Origin: JAAYYY01 sp964579295
Lineage (GTDB): Bacteria > Chloroflexota > Anaerolineae > Promineifilales > Promineifilaceae
DNA length: 64,000 nt
Assembly: GCA_964579295.1 (NCBI GenBank)
Contig: CAZOGK010000016.1
Location: 1-64,000, forward strand
Reading direction: 5' to 3'
The notes beneath the pieces are model-generated. The model was not told the origin of the DNA and did not search any database. It saw nothing but the letters and a program-made list of their open reading frames with translations. The position numbers and the translations under genes are program-made. Shown piece after piece: positions 17,451 to 26,508 of the stretch (positions are counted from its first letter, which is position 1; every line of letters begins with the position of its first letter).

Positions 17451-19214
17451 CTAAAGCGCCCGCAGCGGACCGGTGTCCCCCGCCTCCCGCTCGCCGTGGC
17501 CGGTGGCCCTGTCGGCGATGGGCACCATGGCCCGCAGCAGCGTCCCCTGCCCCTCGCGCGAGCTGATTTCCAGCCGGCCGCCCAGCGTCTCCATGCGCTC
17601 ATTCAGCCCGGAAAGGCCAATGCCCTCGACCCGCCGCCGCAGCATGGCCGCGGCCGCAAAGCCCACACCGTCGTCGGCAATGGTCAAGATCACATTCCCG
17701 TTCTCCAGCGCCAGCTTCATGGCCACGTTGTGGGCGTTGGCATGGCGGGCCACATTGGTCAGCCCTTCCTGCGCCACCCGGTAGAGGGAGATAGAGACCA
17801 TCTCGGGGAGCCCCGCCAGCTCCGCGCCCTCGTAATGTATCTGCAGGCCGGTGCGCCGGCCGAACTCTCGGCACAGCCCGGCCAGCGTCGCATCCAGGCC
17901 AATCACGTCCAGCGAGGGCGTGCGCATGGCGTGGGCCAGCGAGCGGATCTGCTCCATCGTATCCCCGGTGAGCTGCACGGCCACGTCGACGCTGCGCGCC
18001 GCCTCGTCGGGGTTCTCGCGGATAGTGTCCTTGAGCATTGCCAGGCTGAAAATCAGCGCCGTCAGCGCCTGGCCCGCCTCGTCGTGCAGCTCGCGCGACA
18101 CGCGGTGGCGCTCGCGCTCCTGAATGGAGATGATCTGCTGCGCCAGAAGCTGCAGCCGCTGGCCGCGCGCCAGCACCTCGGCGTAGAGCCGGGCGTTGGC
18201 GATAGCCGCGCCGGCCTGCTGGCCTAGCGTCACAAAGAAGCGGCGCAGGTCCTCGCCGATGGTCGGCTCTTCGCTCAGCACGAGCAGCACCCCCTGCACC
18301 ATGCCCTGAGCCAGCAGCGGCACGCACAGCCAATGGCGCCAGCCGCAGCCGGCCAGCTCCGATAGCCAGGGCGGCTCCCACTCGCCCCGGTCGAAATGGG
18401 CATGCTCCACGCTCTCCATGCGCGCAATGCACGCCTCAAAGATAGAGCCGGCCACGGATAGGTCGGCCAGCGCCTGGCGCGTTGTCGCCGCCAGCCCCCA
18501 GCTTTCGCGCAGCAGCAGCCGCTCTTCCGGCGGGTCGTAGGCCAGCACCGCGCCGGCGCGCACGCCAACCTCTTCCTGCAGCAGGCTGGCCAGCCTCACC
18601 TTGACCTCGCCCGTCTCCAGCGAGCCGCTGATCGCGGCAAAAATGCGGTTGAGCAGCTCCAGCTGCTGCTGCGCCTTCTCGCGCACCTCCATCTGCTCGG
18701 CCAGAATGCCGTTGGCATACAGCAGCTCGGCGGTACGCTCGGCCACGCGCCTTTCCAGCTCTTCCGCGTGTCGCTCGCGCTCGGCCAGATAGTCGCGCAC
18801 CTGGTACTGGCGGCGGCGCGCCCGCAGCGCGGCTTCGACCACGCTGACCAGCGTCGAGGCGTGCACCGGGCGCCGTAGCAGGGTGACGTTGTGCCCCGGC
18901 AGCAGGGCGCGCGCGCTGGCCTGCCGCGACGCGTCGCCCGCCGCCACCGAGAGCAGCAGCGTCACCGGCAAATCGGACCAGGCCGGCTGCGCGGCCAGAT
19001 GCGCCAGCAGTCGCTCCCGGCTCGGCGGCGGCAGCGCCTCTTCGGTGAGCAGCAGCGCGCCGGCGCCGTCTTCCAGGGCGCCAAAGAGTGCATGGGCGGT
19101 GTTGACGACGGCGGTCGCCAGGCCGGCGGCGCCCAATATCTGCTCGACCACTTCGCCGTCGCGGCCGAGCGGCGCCAGCACCAGCACGCGCTCGTCGTGC
19201 GCCGGGATGGTCAC
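17451..19214 (-). CDS. NarL-type sensor histidine kinase: pseudo-receiver, coiled coil, GAF, HisKA_3, HATPase
   Basis: A 587-residue soluble kinase. Residues 1-135 have a receiver-like fold, but the usual phospho-acceptor position reads LLLTEEALPPP, with no Asp at the end of strand 3, so it is probably a pseudo-receiver. A coiled coil follows (about 140-190), then a GAF domain (about 190-345), the H-box RHRVSRELHDEAGQAL (His377) and an ATPase domain ending NERMETLGGRLEISSREGQG. The start at 19214 overlaps the KaiC-like stop by 4 bp (ATGA), so the two genes are translationally coupled and likely act together. No separate response regulator is adjacent. No membrane segment is present, so the signal is cytoplasmic, possibly sensed by GAF or passed on by the KaiC-like protein. 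Confidence 0.88.
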   Translation of the reverse strand: MTIPAHDERVLVLAPLGRDGEVVEQILGAAGLATAVVNTAHALFGALEDGAGALLLTEEALPPPSRERLLAHLAAQPAWSDLPVTLLLSVAAGDASRQASARALLPGHNVTLLRRPVHASTLVSVVEAALRARRRQYQVRDYLAERERHAEELERRVAERTAELLYANGILAEQMEVREKAQQQLELLNRIFAAISGSLETGEVKVRLASLLQEEVGVRAGAVLAYDPPEERLLLRESWGLAATTRQALADLSVAGSIFEACIARMESVEHAHFDRGEWEPPWLSELAGCGWRHWLCVPLLAQGMVQGVLLVLSEEPTIGEDLRRFFVTLGQQAGAAIANARLYAEVLARGQRLQLLAQQIISIQERERHRVSRELHDEAGQALTALIFSLAMLKDTIRENPDEAARSVDVAVQLTGDTMEQIRSLAHAMRTPSLDVIGLDATLAGLCREFGRRTGLQIHYEGAELAGLPEMVSISLYRVAQEGLTNVARHANAHNVAMKLALENGNVILTIADDGVGFAAAAMLRRRVEGIGLSGLNERMETLGGRLEISSREGQGTLLRAMVPIADRATGHGEREAGDTGPLRAL

Positions 19215-20722
19215 GAGGGGCCGTCGCCCCCTTCGCGGAGCAGGTCGCCCTGCTGGCCGCGGAACGCCGGGTTGCCGGTGAGCACGCCGCGGAAGTCTAC
19301 CAGCGGCTCGCTCAGGGCGATGCCGCCAGGGCGCAGCATCATCTCGCGGATGGTCGGCTCGTGGTAGCCGTGGCGCTTCTTGACCACCGAGGCCGCCTTG
19401 CGCAGCGTCCCGGCCGCCTCAAAGTGGCGCGTGAGAATCACCGTGTCGGCCAGGTAGCTGAGGTCTAGCGGCTGCTCCAGCACCTCGCCCAGCAGGCCAT
19501 GATTGGTGACGATGGCAATCGACAGCACCTTTTTGCGGCCGAGATAGGTGAGCAGGTCGTGCATCTGGTTAAGTAGCTGCCGCTCTTCGGGCATGGCGCG
19601 CAGGTAGCCGGTGAGGCTATCGAGCACAACGGCGCCGATGCCCTCCTCTTCCACCAGCCGGCGCAGCTCTTCGCCAAACTCGCCAGGCGAATAGCCGCCG
19701 GTCTCCACCGTACGGATCACAAGCTGGCCGCTGTCGCTGAACGGCCGTAGGGAGATGCCCATCGCCTTACTACGGTGCAGCAGCGTTTCCTCGCGCTCGT
19801 CGAAGAGAAAGATGGCGCCGCGCAGCCCCTCCTTCAGCGCCGCCCACAGGTAGAGGCCGGCCAGCGAGCTTTTGCCCGTGCCCGAAGCGCCGACAATGAG
19901 GGTAGAGGTGCCCATCTCCAGCCCGCCGCCCAGCAGCGCGTCCAGCTCGGCGACGCCGCTCGCCAGCTGCCGCCATTCCTGCACGAAGCCGCGGCTGTCG
20001 GCGTGTGGGCGCGGGTAAACTTCAATACCGCCGGTGCGGATGCGCAGGTCGTGCCAGCCTTCGCGATAATGCCGGCCGCGCAGCTTGCTGATTTCCAGCC
20101 GCCGCCGCGCCGGGCCATAGGCCGGCGCCCAGCGCTCCAGGCGGATAATGCCGTGCACCAGGCTATCGAGCACGGGCTCCTCGCTGCCTCCCGTGCCAGT
20201 GTCGGTGAGCAGCGCCGTCGCCTCAATCTGGTCGAGCGCGTCACGCAGGGCCAGAATCTGCCGCCGGTAGCGCACCGGGTGGTCGGCCAGCAGGCGCAGC
20301 TCGCTCACCGCGTCGAAGAGCACACGCTGCGGCCGCGTCTCGAACAGCCGCTGGATGATTTCGTCGGTGACTTCCGTCAGTTCCACTTCGGCGGTGGGAA
20401 AGACCGTCTGCGCGCCGCCCAGCCGCCGCGCCGCTTCCTCGGCGGTCACCTCGTGCAGGGCCACGCCCTCCAGCGACCAGCCGTGCGAATGCGCTACTTC
20501 TATCAGATCCTCTCGTGCTTCGGCCAGGGAGATAAAGAGCGAAGATTCGCCGGCGCGCGCGCCCGCCAGCAGGAACTGCATGCCAAAGGTCGTCTTGCCG
20601 GCGCCGGCGTCGCCCTGCACCAGATACATATGGTGGCGGGGCAGCCCGCCGCCGAGCAGGACATCCAGGCCATCTATACCGGTCGGCGCCAGCTCGGGGG
20701 TCGTTGGCTCAGTTGCTTCCAT
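19211..20722 (-). CDS. KaiC-like dual RecA-fold ATPase
   Basis: A 503-residue cytoplasmic protein with two RecA/KaiC domains. Domain 1 (about 12-245) starts GIDGLDVLLGGGLP and has Walker A GDAGAGKTTF; domain 2 (about 255-490) starts ELDALLGGGLEMG and has Walker A GASGTGKSS (Lys284), with Walker B-like AVVLDSLTGYL. The catalytic-type acidic pair after strand 3 in domain 2 appears as FDEREETLL. Cyanobacterial KaiC is a clock protein, but no kaiA or kaiB is present and most bacterial relatives serve other signalling roles, so a clock function should not be assumed. The 4-bp overlap with the following histidine kinase indicates a two-protein signalling module. GGAG lies upstream of the ATG. Confidence 0.88.
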   Translation of the reverse strand: MEATEPTTPELAPTGIDGLDVLLGGGLPRHHMYLVQGDAGAGKTTFGMQFLLAGARAGESSLFISLAEAREDLIEVAHSHGWSLEGVALHEVTAEEAARRLGGAQTVFPTAEVELTEVTDEIIQRLFETRPQRVLFDAVSELRLLADHPVRYRRQILALRDALDQIEATALLTDTGTGGSEEPVLDSLVHGIIRLERWAPAYGPARRRLEISKLRGRHYREGWHDLRIRTGGIEVYPRPHADSRGFVQEWRQLASGVAELDALLGGGLEMGTSTLIVGASGTGKSSLAGLYLWAALKEGLRGAIFLFDEREETLLHRSKAMGISLRPFSDSGQLVIRTVETGGYSPGEFGEELRRLVEEEGIGAVVLDSLTGYLRAMPEERQLLNQMHDLLTYLGRKKVLSIAIVTNHGLLGEVLEQPLDLSYLADTVILTRHFEAAGTLRKAASVVKKRHGYHEPTIREMMLRPGGIALSEPLVDFRGVLTGNPAFRGQQGDLLREGGDGPS

Positions 20723-20861
20723 GTTGTCTCCGGCTCCTTCTCCATCCTGTCGCCGCGTCGAGCCGGCGCGGCGGGCAGCACACGCTTCAGTGTAACACTA
20801 AGGGTGGGAGGCTACAAGGTACAGGAGGTACGAGTTGCGAGTGGCGCCCAGGGTACAGGGC

Positions 20862-20896
20862 GCGAATGGCGAATGGCAAATTGCCCATTGCGGCTG
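20862..20896. repeat. Heptad array 4 (5 clear units, GCGAATG/GCAAATT)
   Basis: Units GCGAATG twice, then GCAAATT, GCCCATT and GCGGCTG, in exact register. Looser heptads with GTACAGG extend upstream to about 20811. Confidence 0.75.
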
Positions 20897-20911
20897 GAAT
20901 GGCACGCAGCG

Positions 20912-20934
20912 GTAGGTCAGGTTTTCAACCTGAC
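20912..20934. repeat. GTAGGTC hairpin element, copy 1
   Basis: GTAGGTCAGGTT-TTC-AACCTGAC: an 8-bp perfect stem (20916-20923 with 20927-20934). Ends 6 bp before the PAP2 stop codon. Four more copies occur at 33241, 47480, 49471 and 49913. Confidence 0.7.
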
Positions 20935-20940
20935 GCCTTC

Positions 20941-21477
20941 TCACCCGCCCTCCAGCCGCGGCCGGGCGCGCTTGCGCCACCAGCTCGAAAGCAGCAGCGC
21001 CACCATTGCCCACACCACGCCAATGGTCCAGCCGGCCAAGACATCGCTTGGCCAGTGCACGCCCAGGTAGACGCGGCTGAAGCCGACGAGAAAGGCCAGC
21101 AGCGCCGCCACGGCCAAGACGAAAATCTTCAGCCGCCGGCCGGGCTGCAGCCGCGCCGCCAGCGCGCCCAGCGTCAGGTAGGTGGCCGCGGAGATGGTGG
21201 AATGGCCGCTGGGGAAGCTGGCGGTGTTGACATAAGTAACACGCGGCACCAGCTCCGGCCGCGGCCGGTCGAAGCCCTCCTTCAGCAGCAGGGTTAGCGC
21301 GAAGGCGCCCAGCACCGTCAGCAACATCAGCGCCGCCAGATGATAGTTGCGCCGTAGAACGAAATAGCCGCAGACGGCAGACGTGAGAAAGAGGAGCGGG
21401 CCGGTGCTGCCAAAGGCCGTAAAATCGCGCACCATCTCCTCGAACCAGACCGGGCCAATGGGATCGCGCGGGTCGTC
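20941..21477 (-). CDS. PAP2-family membrane phosphatase, N-terminus in gap
   Basis: The visible 178 residues carry all three phosphatase motifs of the type-2 phosphatidic acid phosphatase family: KEGFDRPRPE, PSGHS and SRVYLGVHWPSD. Four to five membrane helices are seen, so it probably removes phosphate from lipid phosphates such as undecaprenyl pyrophosphate or phosphatidic acid at the outer face of the membrane. The N-terminus (start plus perhaps 15-30 residues) lies in the N gap at 21478. The stop is preceded by the GTAGGTC hairpin element in the intergenic space. It is divergent from the histidine phosphatase fragment on the other side of the gap. Confidence 0.88.
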   Translation of the reverse strand, partial: DDPRDPIGPVWFEEMVRDFTAFGSTGPLLFLTSAVCGYFVLRRNYHLAALMLLTVLGAFALTLLLKEGFDRPRPELVPRVTYVNTASFPSGHSTISAATYLTLGALAARLQPGRRLKIFVLAVAALLAFLVGFSRVYLGVHWPSDVLAGWTIGVVWAMVALLLSSWWRKRARPRLEGG

Positions 21478-21577
21478 NNNNNNNNNNNNNNNNNNNNNNN
21501 NNNNNNNNNNNNNNNNNNNNNNNNNNNNNNNNNNNNNNNNNNNNNNNNNNNNNNNNNNNNNNNNNNNNNNNNNNNNN
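21478..21577. other. Assembly gap (100 N) that must be longer in reality
   Basis: Both flanking genes point away from the gap and both lack their N-termini. The histidine phosphatase alone lacks about 60 residues including its RHG motif, so more than 100 bp are missing. Confidence 0.85.
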
Positions 21578-21955
21578 ATGGCCGAAGCGCTGCACATCCC
21601 CTACGTGCTCTGGCCCGGCCTGCACGAGCACGTGCGCACGGCGGTGCCCTACTTTGACCGCGCTACCTTTCTCGACCTGATGCATGAGTTCTTCGCCCGG
21701 CCCGACGAGCTCATCTTTGGCGGCGAGACGGCCAACGAGGCGCGCGCCCGTTTTGAGCACGCGCTCGACGACCTGCTCGGTTCCTACCCCCGGCGCACCA
21801 TCGCCGCCGTCAGCCACGGCACCGTGCTTAGCCTCTACCTGGCCCCCTTAGCCGGCCGCCAGCCGTTCGACCTCTGGCAAAGGCTGGGCGAGCCCGCCTA
21901 CGCCGCCCTCCAGCTCCCCTCCCGCGAGCTGCTGGAGCTGGCGGAGACGGTGTAG
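21578..21955 (+). CDS. Histidine phosphatase (phosphoglycerate mutase-like) fragment, N-terminus in gap
   Basis: The visible 125 residues match the C-terminal two thirds of the histidine phosphatase fold. GLHEH corresponds to the region after the first helices, FGGETANEARARFEHALDDLL carries the conserved Glu, and AAVSHGTVLSLYLA holds the second catalytic His. The N-terminal RHGE motif with the phosphate-accepting His must lie in the N gap. The ATG at 21578 right after the gap is almost certainly internal. Such enzymes hydrolyse phosphate esters of many kinds and the substrate is unknown. The next array of heptad repeats starts 6 bp after the stop. Confidence 0.75.
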   Translation: MAEALHIPYVLWPGLHEHVRTAVPYFDRATFLDLMHEFFARPDELIFGGETANEARARFEHALDDLLGSYPRRTIAAVSHGTVLSLYLAPLAGRQPFDLWQRLGEPAYAALQLPSRELLELAETV

Positions 21956-21960
21956 GAGAG

Positions 21961-22037
21961 GTACAGGGTGCAAATTGCGAACTGCGAATTGCGAATTGCG
22001 GTTTGCCTCGCCCCTATTGCCCACTGACAACTGACAA
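21961..22037. repeat. Heptad array 5 (6-7 units TTGCGAA-like, plus two ACTGACA units)
   Basis: From 21968 the units GTGCAAA, TTGCGAA, CTGCGAA, TTGCGAA, TTGCGGT and TTGCCTC are in register. After a short break, two exact ACTGACA units (22023-22036) run into the stop codon of the PAS/GAF kinase (22038-22040). Confidence 0.8.
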
Positions 22038-25000
22038 CTACCCACCCACCACCGCCAACCGCTCCTCCACCGTCAGCAACAACTGCTCCATCGTGAACGG
22101 TTTGGCCAGCACCGGCACATCGTACCTATCGAGGAACTGGCGGGTGGCGGCGCTGACCACATCGCCGGTGCTGAAGAGGATGCGCCGGGCCACGGCGGCG
22201 TCAATAGCCAGCACCGCTTCGTAAAAGTCCGGCCCGCCCACGCCCGGCATGCGCATATCGCAGAGAATCAGGTCATAGGAGCGCTGCCGTAGCTGCTCCA
22301 GCGCCGCGCTGCCCTCGGCCACGGTGTCCACCGCATAGCCGCTATCCTCCAGCACGCGCGCCAGCGTCTCGCGCACCGCCGGCTCGTCGTCAATCACCAG
22401 CAGGCGCGCCGGCGCCGCCGGCGACGGCTGCAGCAGCGACTCCACCGCCTGCAGCGCCGGCGGCGCAATCAGCGGCAGCTCCACGTAAAAGGTGCTGCCC
22501 ACGCCCGGCTCGCTTTCGGCCCAGATGGCGCCGTTGTGCTCGCTGACAATGCCGTGGGCCACCGAGAGGCCCAGCCCCGTGCCATCGCCCGGCTCCTTCG
22601 TCGTAAAAAACGGGTCAAAGATGCGGCGGCGCAGCTCCGGCTCCATGCCCGGCCCGCTATCGCCCACCGCCACGCGGATCACCGGCGCCTGGCCCGGCGT
22701 CTCCAGGTAGATAGACGGACCGTGGCTCACCGTCACCGTCAGCAAGCCGCCGCCGTGCGCCCGGCTCATCGCCTGACAGGCATTGTTAAAGAGGTTGACC
22801 AGCACCTGCTGCATCTGGTGCGGGTCGGCCATCGTCTCCGGGATATCGCCCTCCACCACCACCTCGCTGGCGACGTTGTGCGTGGTCAGCTCATAACGGA
22901 TCAGCGCCAGGCTGCTGCGCGCCAGCTCGGCCAGCTGCACCGGCCGCCGCTCCGGCGTGCGCTGCCGGGCAAAGTCCAACAGCGACTGCACGATATTGCC
23001 AGCCCGCTGCGCCTGCTCCACAATGCGGTCCAGGTCGCGTTGCATGGCCGGCCCGGCCCCTTTCTGCTGCAATAGCTGGGCATAGAGCATGACGGCGCTA
23101 AGCGGATTGTTCAGCTCGTGCGCCACGCCGGCCACCAGCTCGCCGATGGCCGCCAGCTTTTCGCTCTGCACCAGGCGCGTCTGCGCCGTCTCCAGCGCCG
23201 CCAATTGCGCGCGCAGGTCGGCGTGCAGCCGCGCATTCTCCACTGCCGTCGCCGCCTGCTGGGCAAAGCCAATGGCGTAGGCCGCATCTCCCTGCCCATA
23301 GGCGCCCATCTGGTGGCTGTCCAGCGTCAGGTAGCCAATCATCCGGTCGCGCACGATGAGCGGAATGCCCATCCAGCCGCGCACGACAACCGGACCAGTG
23401 GCGGCACGGAAGCCCTCCTGCTGCCGCGCATCGGCCAGAATGACCGGCCGGCCCGTCTCCGCCATGCGCGCCGTCAGCGGATCATCGTCGGGGAAGGTCC
23501 AGACGCCGGTAACGCCCGGCGGCAGCCCGTGGCCGGCAAAGACGCGCCACTCCTGGCCATCGCGCAGAATGACCGAGGCCGAATCGTAGGGGATGACCTG
23601 GCCCAGCGCGATGAGCAGCCGCTCCAGCACCACCGGCAAATCAAGCGAGCTGTTAATGGTCGCCGCCGCCGACTGCAGCGCTTCCATATGCAGCCGCTGC
23701 GCCCGCTCCGCCTCAAAGAGCCGGGCGCGCTCCACCGCCGCCGCCAGCTGGCCGCCGGCAATAAAGAGCACCTGCTCCATTTCCGTGACAAAGACCGTCG
23801 GGTTGCGCCAGTAGAGCAGCAGCAGGCCGCGCAGCTCGTCCTGGCTGAGCAGGGGCACGGCCAGCAGCAGGCGGAAGCCGGCCTCATAAGCGGCGGCGCT
23901 GTGGGCGTTGTCACGGTCGGCGCCAAGGTTTTCCACAAGCTGCGGGCGGCGCAGCGCGCGCCAGGCGTCGCCGGCCGCGCCGGGCGATTCCAGCTCGCCC
24001 AGCCCCCGCTGCGCGGCGCGGCGCATGGCGCCTTCGCCCACGGCCAGCAGGATTTCCGCGCCGTCCACCGGCAGCCGCTGCACCACTTCGTTCAGCGCCA
24101 CCTCAATTACCTGCTGCAGCGTCGCCGGGCGGTTAATCGCGCTGGTGATGGCGTTGATAAATTCCAGGCCAATGTTGCGCTGCTGGATAGCCAGATCCTG
24201 CTGCTTGCGCTCAGAAATATCGCGCACCACCGTTACCCAGCCCGTCTGTGCCCCACTGGCGTCGAAGAGCGGCGCCGTGGTCATTTCCGTGGGGAAGCTA
24301 CGGCCGTCGCCACGCCGCATCTGGATTTCCATGCGGCGCAGGTGGCCGTGGGCCGCCGTGGCCGCGCGCACGCGCCGGGAGTAGGCCGCGGCGCGCTCCT
24401 CGCTCACGTGCAGCCGGGCCAGCGAGCTACCCAGCAGCTCCGCGCGGCTATAGCCGAACAGCGTCTCAGTCGCCGGGTTGCAGTCGAGAATGGCCTCGCT
24501 GGCGGCGTCGACAATCAGCACGGCGTCCTGCAGGCTGTTATAAGTGCTTTCCAGAAGCTGTTGGCTGGCGCGCAGCGCTTCTTCCGACGCCTTCTGCTCG
24601 GTGATGTCCTCCTTCACCGCCAGGTAATGGGTAATCTCGCCCGCTTCGCTGAAGATGGGGCTGATGATGACCGATTCCCAGAAGGGCTGGCCGTCTTTAC
24701 GAATGTTGCAGAGCTCGCCGCGCCATTCGCGGCCGCTGCTAATCGTCTGCCACAGGCGGCGGTACTCCTCCGGGCCCAGCAGGCCCGACTTGAGGAAGCG
24801 CGGGTTGCGCCCCACCGCTTCGTCGAAGCTGTAACCGCTGACCAGGGAAAAGCGCGGGTTGACGTATTCAATATTGCCCTGCGGGTCGGTAATGACAATG
24901 CTGGCCGGGCTCTGCTCCACGGCCTGGCTGAGCTGGCGCAGGCGCGCCGCCGTGCGCCGCTGCTCAGTCACGTCCAGCGTCACCATCTGCACGGCGCGCC

Positions 25001-26345
25001 GCCCGGCGTAGTGGGTGTGGGCAATGTAGCCGCTGAGCACGCGCTCGCCGCCGTCGCGGTGGATAACGCGCAGGTCGTGGCGCGCCGGCTGGCTGCCCGC
25101 CGCCATCTGCCGCCGCACCACCCGCACCAGCTCGCGCCGGTCGTCGTGGTGCACGCAGGCGCGCAGCAGCTCGCTCACCGAGAGCGCTTGCAGCTCCTCG
25201 TGCGAACGGCCCAATATCTCCAGCAGCGTCGGGTTGGCAAAGGCGATGCGGTCTTCGTGCAGCAGCAGCAGGCCGGCCGGCGAGCTGTTGACCAGGTTGT
25301 GGTAGGCCTCCTCGACGCGCTGCCGCTCCGCCAGCTGCCGCCGCGCCTCTTCGTAGAGATGGGCATTGCGGATGGCAATGGCCGCCTGGCCCGCCAGCAG
25401 CTGCAGCGTATAGCGCTCCTTGTCGCTCCAGGGGCGCGTCTCGGCCCCGCTCACGTTCATCACGCCCACCACCTTGTCGTCGCTGGTCAGCGGCAGGCCG
25501 AGAATGCGCCCCACCCACTCCGGCGGCGCGTCGCGGTAGAGCGGGTGGTTCTGCATATCGTCCACGGCAATGGCCTTGCCCGTCTGCGCCACCGTGTAGG
25601 TCAGCCCCTGCGGGCGCGGCAGGAAGGCCGGCCCTTCGCGGCCATCGTCCCAGCGCGCCGCGCCAAAGGAAAGCTGTCCGCGGCGATAGACAAAAATGTG
25701 GGCGTTGCGCAGCTGCGGCAGCAGGGTAAAGACAGCCTGCAATATGGCCTGGAAGACCTTCTCGCTCTGCAGCGAGGCCGACATGAGCAGCCCCAGCTCG
25801 CGGATCACTTCCTGTTCGGCGGCGCGCTGCTGCAGGCCGGCCAGTAGCTGGGCATTCTCCAGGGCAATGGCCGCCGCGTTGACCAGCGGCATGAGCCGCG
25901 CCGTGTCGGCGCGCGTGAAGCGGTTCGGCTCGGCAGCGTCGAGCCGCAGCACCCCTAAAGGGCGCCCGCGCACCTGCAGCGGCAGGATGAGCAGGCTCCC
26001 CGCGCCGCCGACTTCTCCATCCGCCGGCGCCGGGCGCTCCGCGATGAGCAGCGGCTCGTTGCGCGCCAGCACCTGCCGCTCGGCGGCGAAACCGGCCGGC
26101 GGCCGTCCAGCGCCGGCCTTATCCTCGTAGCCGCGCCAGTGGACCAGATTGAGCTCCCCGTCTTCCAGCAGGGCAATGCTGGCGCCGTCGTAGGCGACGA
26201 GCCGCTCTGCCTGCCGTAGGATTTCATGGAGAAGGCGCGGTGTATCCCGGTGCGACGTCAGCGCCAGGGTAATATCAGCCAGTTTCTCGGCCAGCAGAAG
26301 TTGTTCGGCAAGGCCGCTGCCGTTTCGGTCTGGAGGACCAGCCAA
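22038..26345 (-). CDS. Giant hybrid sensor histidine kinase: 4 GAF, 3 PAS, HisKA, HATPase, receiver
   Basis: A soluble hybrid kinase of about 1435 residues. Domain order, numbered from the TTG at 26345: GAF (20-160), GAF (170-330), PAS (350-465), PAS with PAC (470-590), PAS (595-715), GAF (725-875), GAF (885-1040), HisKA with GVAHELNNPLSAV (His1076), HATPase with DSGPGMEPELRRRIFDPFFTTK, and a C-terminal receiver with ILCDMRMPG (Asp1363). No membrane helices are seen, so it integrates cytoplasmic signals such as redox state or small ligands. The ORF is open to a GTG at 26402, but a TATAAT lies at 26380-26385 and only the TTG has a ribosome site (AAAGGA), so 26345 is chosen. No DNA-binding partner is adjacent. 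The stop lies in the edge of heptad array 5. Confidence 0.87.
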   Translation of the reverse strand: MAGPPDRNGSGLAEQLLLAEKLADITLALTSHRDTPRLLHEILRQAERLVAYDGASIALLEDGELNLVHWRGYEDKAGAGRPPAGFAAERQVLARNEPLLIAERPAPADGEVGGAGSLLILPLQVRGRPLGVLRLDAAEPNRFTRADTARLMPLVNAAAIALENAQLLAGLQQRAAEQEVIRELGLLMSASLQSEKVFQAILQAVFTLLPQLRNAHIFVYRRGQLSFGAARWDDGREGPAFLPRPQGLTYTVAQTGKAIAVDDMQNHPLYRDAPPEWVGRILGLPLTSDDKVVGVMNVSGAETRPWSDKERYTLQLLAGQAAIAIRNAHLYEEARRQLAERQRVEEAYHNLVNSSPAGLLLLHEDRIAFANPTLLEILGRSHEELQALSVSELLRACVHHDDRRELVRVVRRQMAAGSQPARHDLRVIHRDGGERVLSGYIAHTHYAGRRAVQMVTLDVTEQRRTAARLRQLSQAVEQSPASIVITDPQGNIEYVNPRFSLVSGYSFDEAVGRNPRFLKSGLLGPEEYRRLWQTISSGREWRGELCNIRKDGQPFWESVIISPIFSEAGEITHYLAVKEDITEQKASEEALRASQQLLESTYNSLQDAVLIVDAASEAILDCNPATETLFGYSRAELLGSSLARLHVSEERAAAYSRRVRAATAAHGHLRRMEIQMRRGDGRSFPTEMTTAPLFDASGAQTGWVTVVRDISERKQQDLAIQQRNIGLEFINAITSAINRPATLQQVIEVALNEVVQRLPVDGAEILLAVGEGAMRRAAQRGLGELESPGAAGDAWRALRRPQLVENLGADRDNAHSAAAYEAGFRLLLAVPLLSQDELRGLLLLYWRNPTVFVTEMEQVLFIAGGQLAAAVERARLFEAERAQRLHMEALQSAAATINSSLDLPVVLERLLIALGQVIPYDSASVILRDGQEWRVFAGHGLPPGVTGVWTFPDDDPLTARMAETGRPVILADARQQEGFRAATGPVVVRGWMGIPLIVRDRMIGYLTLDSHQMGAYGQGDAAYAIGFAQQAATAVENARLHADLRAQLAALETAQTRLVQSEKLAAIGELVAGVAHELNNPLSAVMLYAQLLQQKGAGPAMQRDLDRIVEQAQRAGNIVQSLLDFARQRTPERRPVQLAELARSSLALIRYELTTHNVASEVVVEGDIPETMADPHQMQQVLVNLFNNACQAMSRAHGGGLLTVTVSHGPSIYLETPGQAPVIRVAVGDSGPGMEPELRRRIFDPFFTTKEPGDGTGLGLSVAHGIVSEHNGAIWAESEPGVGSTFYVELPLIAPPALQAVESLLQPSPAAPARLLVIDDEPAVRETLARVLEDSGYAVDTVAEGSAALEQLRQRSYDLILCDMRMPGVGGPDFYEAVLAIDAAVARRILFSTGDVVSAATRQFLDRYDVPVLAKPFTMEQLLLTVEERLAVVGG

Positions 26346-26379
26346 GAGATTTTCCTTTACTGCCCGCGACTTGCCCCCT

Positions 26380-26385
26380 ATTATA
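26380..26385 (-). promoter_or_regulatory. -10 box TATAAT before the giant hybrid kinase
   Basis: Reads TATAAT on the minus strand inside the longest possible ORF. With a start site about 7 bases later it would exclude the GTG (26402) and ATG (26390) as starts. No convincing -35. Confidence 0.45.
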
Positions 26386-26437
26386 CGCATATCCCCGCGC
26401 ACTTTCTTTAGGAATTATGGACCTAATGGGGGGAGAG

Positions 26438-26493
26438 TTGCGAGCTGCAAATGGCAAATTGCGAACTGCAATTGGCAATTTGCCATTTGCCAT
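26438..26493. repeat. Heptad array 6 (8 units, YTGCRAA to TTGCCAT)
   Basis: Eight units in perfect register, among them CTGCAAA, TGGCAAA, TTGCGAA and two TTGCCAT. The array drifts gradually from GCAAA-type to GCCAT-type, which makes it self-complementary overall. Confidence 0.85.
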
Positions 26494-26508
26494 TGCGGCC
26501 GGCCCGTC

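Noticed and set aside
19211..20722. Circadian clock operon
   Set aside because: Only a KaiC-like gene is present, with no kaiA or kaiB, and it is coupled to a histidine kinase.
21578..21580. ATG right after the gap as start of the histidine phosphatase
   Set aside because: The catalytic RHG motif would be missing, so this Met is internal.
23118..25847. 909-residue plus-strand ORF inside the giant hybrid kinase
   Set aside because: Antisense shadow with Arg/Ala/Gln-rich composition; no domain, and the minus strand is well supported.
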